Positions 56,311 through 58,235 of a DNA stretch of 58,235 nt are shown here, in pieces. The DNA is from an uncultured Pelagibacteraceae bacterium (lineage in GTDB: Bacteria > Pseudomonadota > Alphaproteobacteria > Pelagibacterales > AG-422-B15), in the NCBI GenBank assembly GCA_902524795.1, contig CABZEU010000006.1, positions 1 to 58,235 on the forward strand. The letters are read 5' to 3'. The translations under genes and the position numbers were made by a program. Each line of letters begins with the position of its first letter. Positions within the stretch are counted from its first letter, which is position 1. Under the pieces are notes generated by a model. The model saw only the letters and a list, made by a program, of their open reading frames with translations. It had not been told where the DNA came from and ran no database searches.

Positions 56311-58235
56311 CTAATCTTTTAATTCTTCAATATTTTCATATTCCGATAAACAAGCAGGATTGGCTAAGGCTTCTAAATTCTTTATATTAATGCCATTGAT
56401 TATATCTCTCACAGTAATTTCTGCTATTTTGCCACTTCTTGTTCTAGGTATATCACTTACTTTAATAATTTTTGCTGGTACATGTCTTATAGAATTTGAA
56501 GATTTAATATTGTATTTAATTTTATCAATAATAACTTGATCAAGTACAATATCCTTTTGGAGTTTCACAAATAAAATAATTCTTGTGTCATTATTCCATG
56601 ACTGACCAACTACAATAGATTCAACAATTTCATCTATTTTCTCGACAGACCTATATATTTCGGCAGTTCCAATTCTAATTCCACCAGGGTTTAATGTTGA
56701 GTCTGAACGTCCATAAATGACTATTCCATTATTTTGAGATATTTTAGCGTAATCACCTTGTGTCCATACATTCTTAAATTTTGAAAAGTATGATTTAATA
56801 TATTTCTCTTTATTTAAGTCATCCCAAAATCCAATCGGCATAGATGGAAGCGGTGATTTACATACCAATTCACCTTTTTGAAGCGAACCCTGACCTTTTT
56901 CATCAAAGACATCTACATCTACCCCAAGACACTTACTTTGTATTTCACCAGAGTAAACTGGCAACATTGGATTACCAGCAACGAAGCAAGAAACAATGTC
57001 TGTCCCTCCACTAATGGACGCCAGATGTATATCTTTTTTAATGAATTCGTAAACATATTCAAAACTCTCACTTATAAGTGGTGACCCTGTGCTTAATATT
57101 GATTGAAGTTTATCTAAATTATATTTTTCTAGAATATTTACCTTATCATTTCTTAAAGCGTCAATAAATTTTGCACTTGTTCCAAAGCATGTTATTTCTT
57201 CTTCTTCAGCAATTTTAAAAAGGGTTTCTTTCTCTGGGTAAAATGGGGATCCATCATAAAGTACTAATGAAACTCCTGATGCTAAACCTGTAATAAGCCA
57301 ATTCCACATCATCCATCCACAGGTAGTATAATAAAATAATTTATCGCCTATTTTAAGATCACAGTGAAGCTGTTGCTCCTTTGTATGTTGTAAAAGTGGT
57401 CCACCAGTATTATGAACTATACATTTAGGTTTACCAGTTGTTCCGCTAGAATAAAGAATATACATTGGGTCATTAAATGAGTTTTCCTCAAAAATAATTT
57501 TTCCTTGATAAGTTTCTTTTTGAAAAATTGAATTTAAACTTATTTCGTCTATTCCTTTATCCAGATTCTTGTCTGGATAATTAATACAAATGGTATGTTC
57601 GAGTGTTTTGATATTATTGATTACATTTTTTATTTTCTTTTCAATATCAAATTTTTTTCCACCATATAAATAAATTTTAGAATATAATAATACTTTTGGT
57701 TTTATTTGATTAAAACGATCTAAAATAGCTGCCTCACCAAAATCTGGCGAGCAGGATGACCAAATCGCCCCGATAGAGTTCACTGCTAAAAATGCAATTA
57801 GTGTCTCAGCACTGTTTACCGTAACAGCTACAATCCGGTCTCCTTTTTTAACCCCAATAGATCTAAAATAGCTAGCTAATATTGACGTTTTTGATACTAA
57901 ATCTTCCTTATAATAACTTTTCTTGAAACCAAGTTCATTGATAAAAGTAATCGGGCATGAATTAAGATTAGATATAATATTTTCTGCATAATTAACTTTA
58001 ATATTTTTAAAAAATTCTTGATTGTATATAAACTTATTCTTTTCAATAACTGGGCTAGAGCTTCCTTTGTACTTTATACCTAAATAATCTATTAAGCTTA
58101 ACCAAAATTCAACAGGATGATTAATGCTCCAGGACCAGATTTTACTATAATCAAAACTTAATTGAATTTTGTTTTTTTCTTCTAAAAAAATAAAAAAATT
58201 ATATAGGTTTGTTTTTTTTACTCTTTCCTTAGATG
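56311..58235 (-). CDS. aacS: Acetoacetyl-CoA synthetase (5' partial)
   Basis: The open frame runs to the window's right edge; about 641 residues are visible, so only a few N-terminal residues are missing. Family signatures: IWSWSINHPVEFW, the block VNSIGAIWSSCSPDFG, DRFNQIKPKVLLYS, the AMP-binding YSSGTTGKPKCIVH, WMMWNWLITGLASG, GTDIVSCF and the terminal RTRSGKIAE. AacS activates acetoacetate for lipid or polyhydroxybutyrate use. It is the first gene of the run that continues with the two oxygenases. Confidence 0.93.
   Translation of the reverse strand, partial: SKERVKKTNLYNFFIFLEEKNKIQLSFDYSKIWSWSINHPVEFWLSLIDYLGIKYKGSSSPVIEKNKFIYNQEFFKNIKVNYAENIISNLNSCPITFINELGFKKSYYKEDLVSKTSILASYFRSIGVKKGDRIVAVTVNSAETLIAFLAVNSIGAIWSSCSPDFGEAAILDRFNQIKPKVLLYSKIYLYGGKKFDIEKKIKNVINNIKTLEHTICINYPDKNLDKGIDEISLNSIFQKETYQGKIIFEENSFNDPMYILYSSGTTGKPKCIVHNTGGPLLQHTKEQQLHCDLKIGDKLFYYTTCGWMMWNWLITGLASGVSLVLYDGSPFYPEKETLFKIAEEEEITCFGTSAKFIDALRNDKVNILEKYNLDKLQSILSTGSPLISESFEYVYEFIKKDIHLASISGGTDIVSCFVAGNPMLPVYSGEIQSKCLGVDVDVFDEKGQGSLQKGELVCKSPLPSMPIGFWDDLNKEKYIKSYFSKFKNVWTQGDYAKISQNNGIVIYGRSDSTLNPGGIRIGTAEIYRSVEKIDEIVESIVVGQSWNNDTRIILFVKLQKDIVLDQVIIDKIKYNIKSSNSIRHVPAKIIKVSDIPRTRSGKIAEITVRDIINGINIKNLEALANPACLSEYENIEELKD

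Overview
The window is gene-dense, AT-rich (roughly 30% G+C by eye) and looks like part of the main chromosome of a free-living, probably marine, streamlined alphaproteobacterium. The evidence is a CcrM-type GANTC methyltransferase, a split F0 ATP synthase operon with a b' subunit, the aa3 oxidase order tldD / ctaC-ctaD-ctaB-small ORF-ctaG-ctaE-SURF1-thrC, an ETF-quinone oxidoreductase, and single-copy tRNA genes between short-spaced operons. Most intergenic gaps are below 100 bp, many genes overlap by 1-20 bp, and no gene-free stretch exceeds 300 bp. I cannot assign a genus. No CRISPR array, transposase, integrase, rRNA or replication origin was seen.

Layout. 1-2.5 kb: a partial EEP-family hydrolase, a fluoride channel, an AhpD-like protein, tRNA-Gln and ispE. 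2.5-9.9 kb: a TPR protein, ETF-QO, uracil-DNA glycosylase, RNase HII, ccrM (broken by one base in a T run), mutY and a DciA/DUF721 protein. 10-17 kb: a DsbA-like protein, an unusually short smc, the F0 genes atpI-B-E-F'-F, thrB and rnhA. 17-25 kb, minus strand: a peroxiredoxin, a GNAT, thrC, and the complete cytochrome c oxidase biogenesis set including a 35-residue gene. 25-34.5 kb: tldD, then a minus-strand run (hexapeptide protein, GMC oxidoreductase, S45 acylase, acyl-CoA ligase), a thioredoxin-like protein and a glycosyltransferase. 34.5-36.7 kb: a tRNA-Met gene and a truncated second copy of it flank one large secreted coiled-coil protein. 36.7-51.9 kb: mnmA, cysQ, pyrC, a heptosyltransferase-like gene, tRNA-Leu, nadA-nadB-nadC, a GNAT, single-chain glycyl-tRNA synthetase, an S49 peptidase, a polyprenyl synthase, aroC, an aberrant ispA, xseB, a deacetylase-family gene and tsaC. 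51.9-53.4 kb: a small accessory patch around tRNA-Arg with a 2OG-Fe(II) oxygenase, a cupin, a GIY-YIG protein and a tiny lipoprotein. 53.5-58.2 kb: a long KAS III and a minus-strand run of acetoacetyl-CoA synthetase, a gamma-butyrobetaine-hydroxylase/TmpA-like dioxygenase and a PhnZ/TmpB-like HD oxygenase.

Most genes are housekeeping: respiration, NAD, isoprenoid, threonine and aromatic biosynthesis, and DNA repair and segregation. The points that stand out are: three GANTC sites packed in front of the frameshifted ccrM; an SMC with no recognisable hinge; the tRNA-Met-bounded islet; the putative two-oxygenase phosphonate (or betaine) pair; an acylase / alcohol-oxidase / acyl-CoA-ligase cassette; and an IspA lacking part of its second active-site region.
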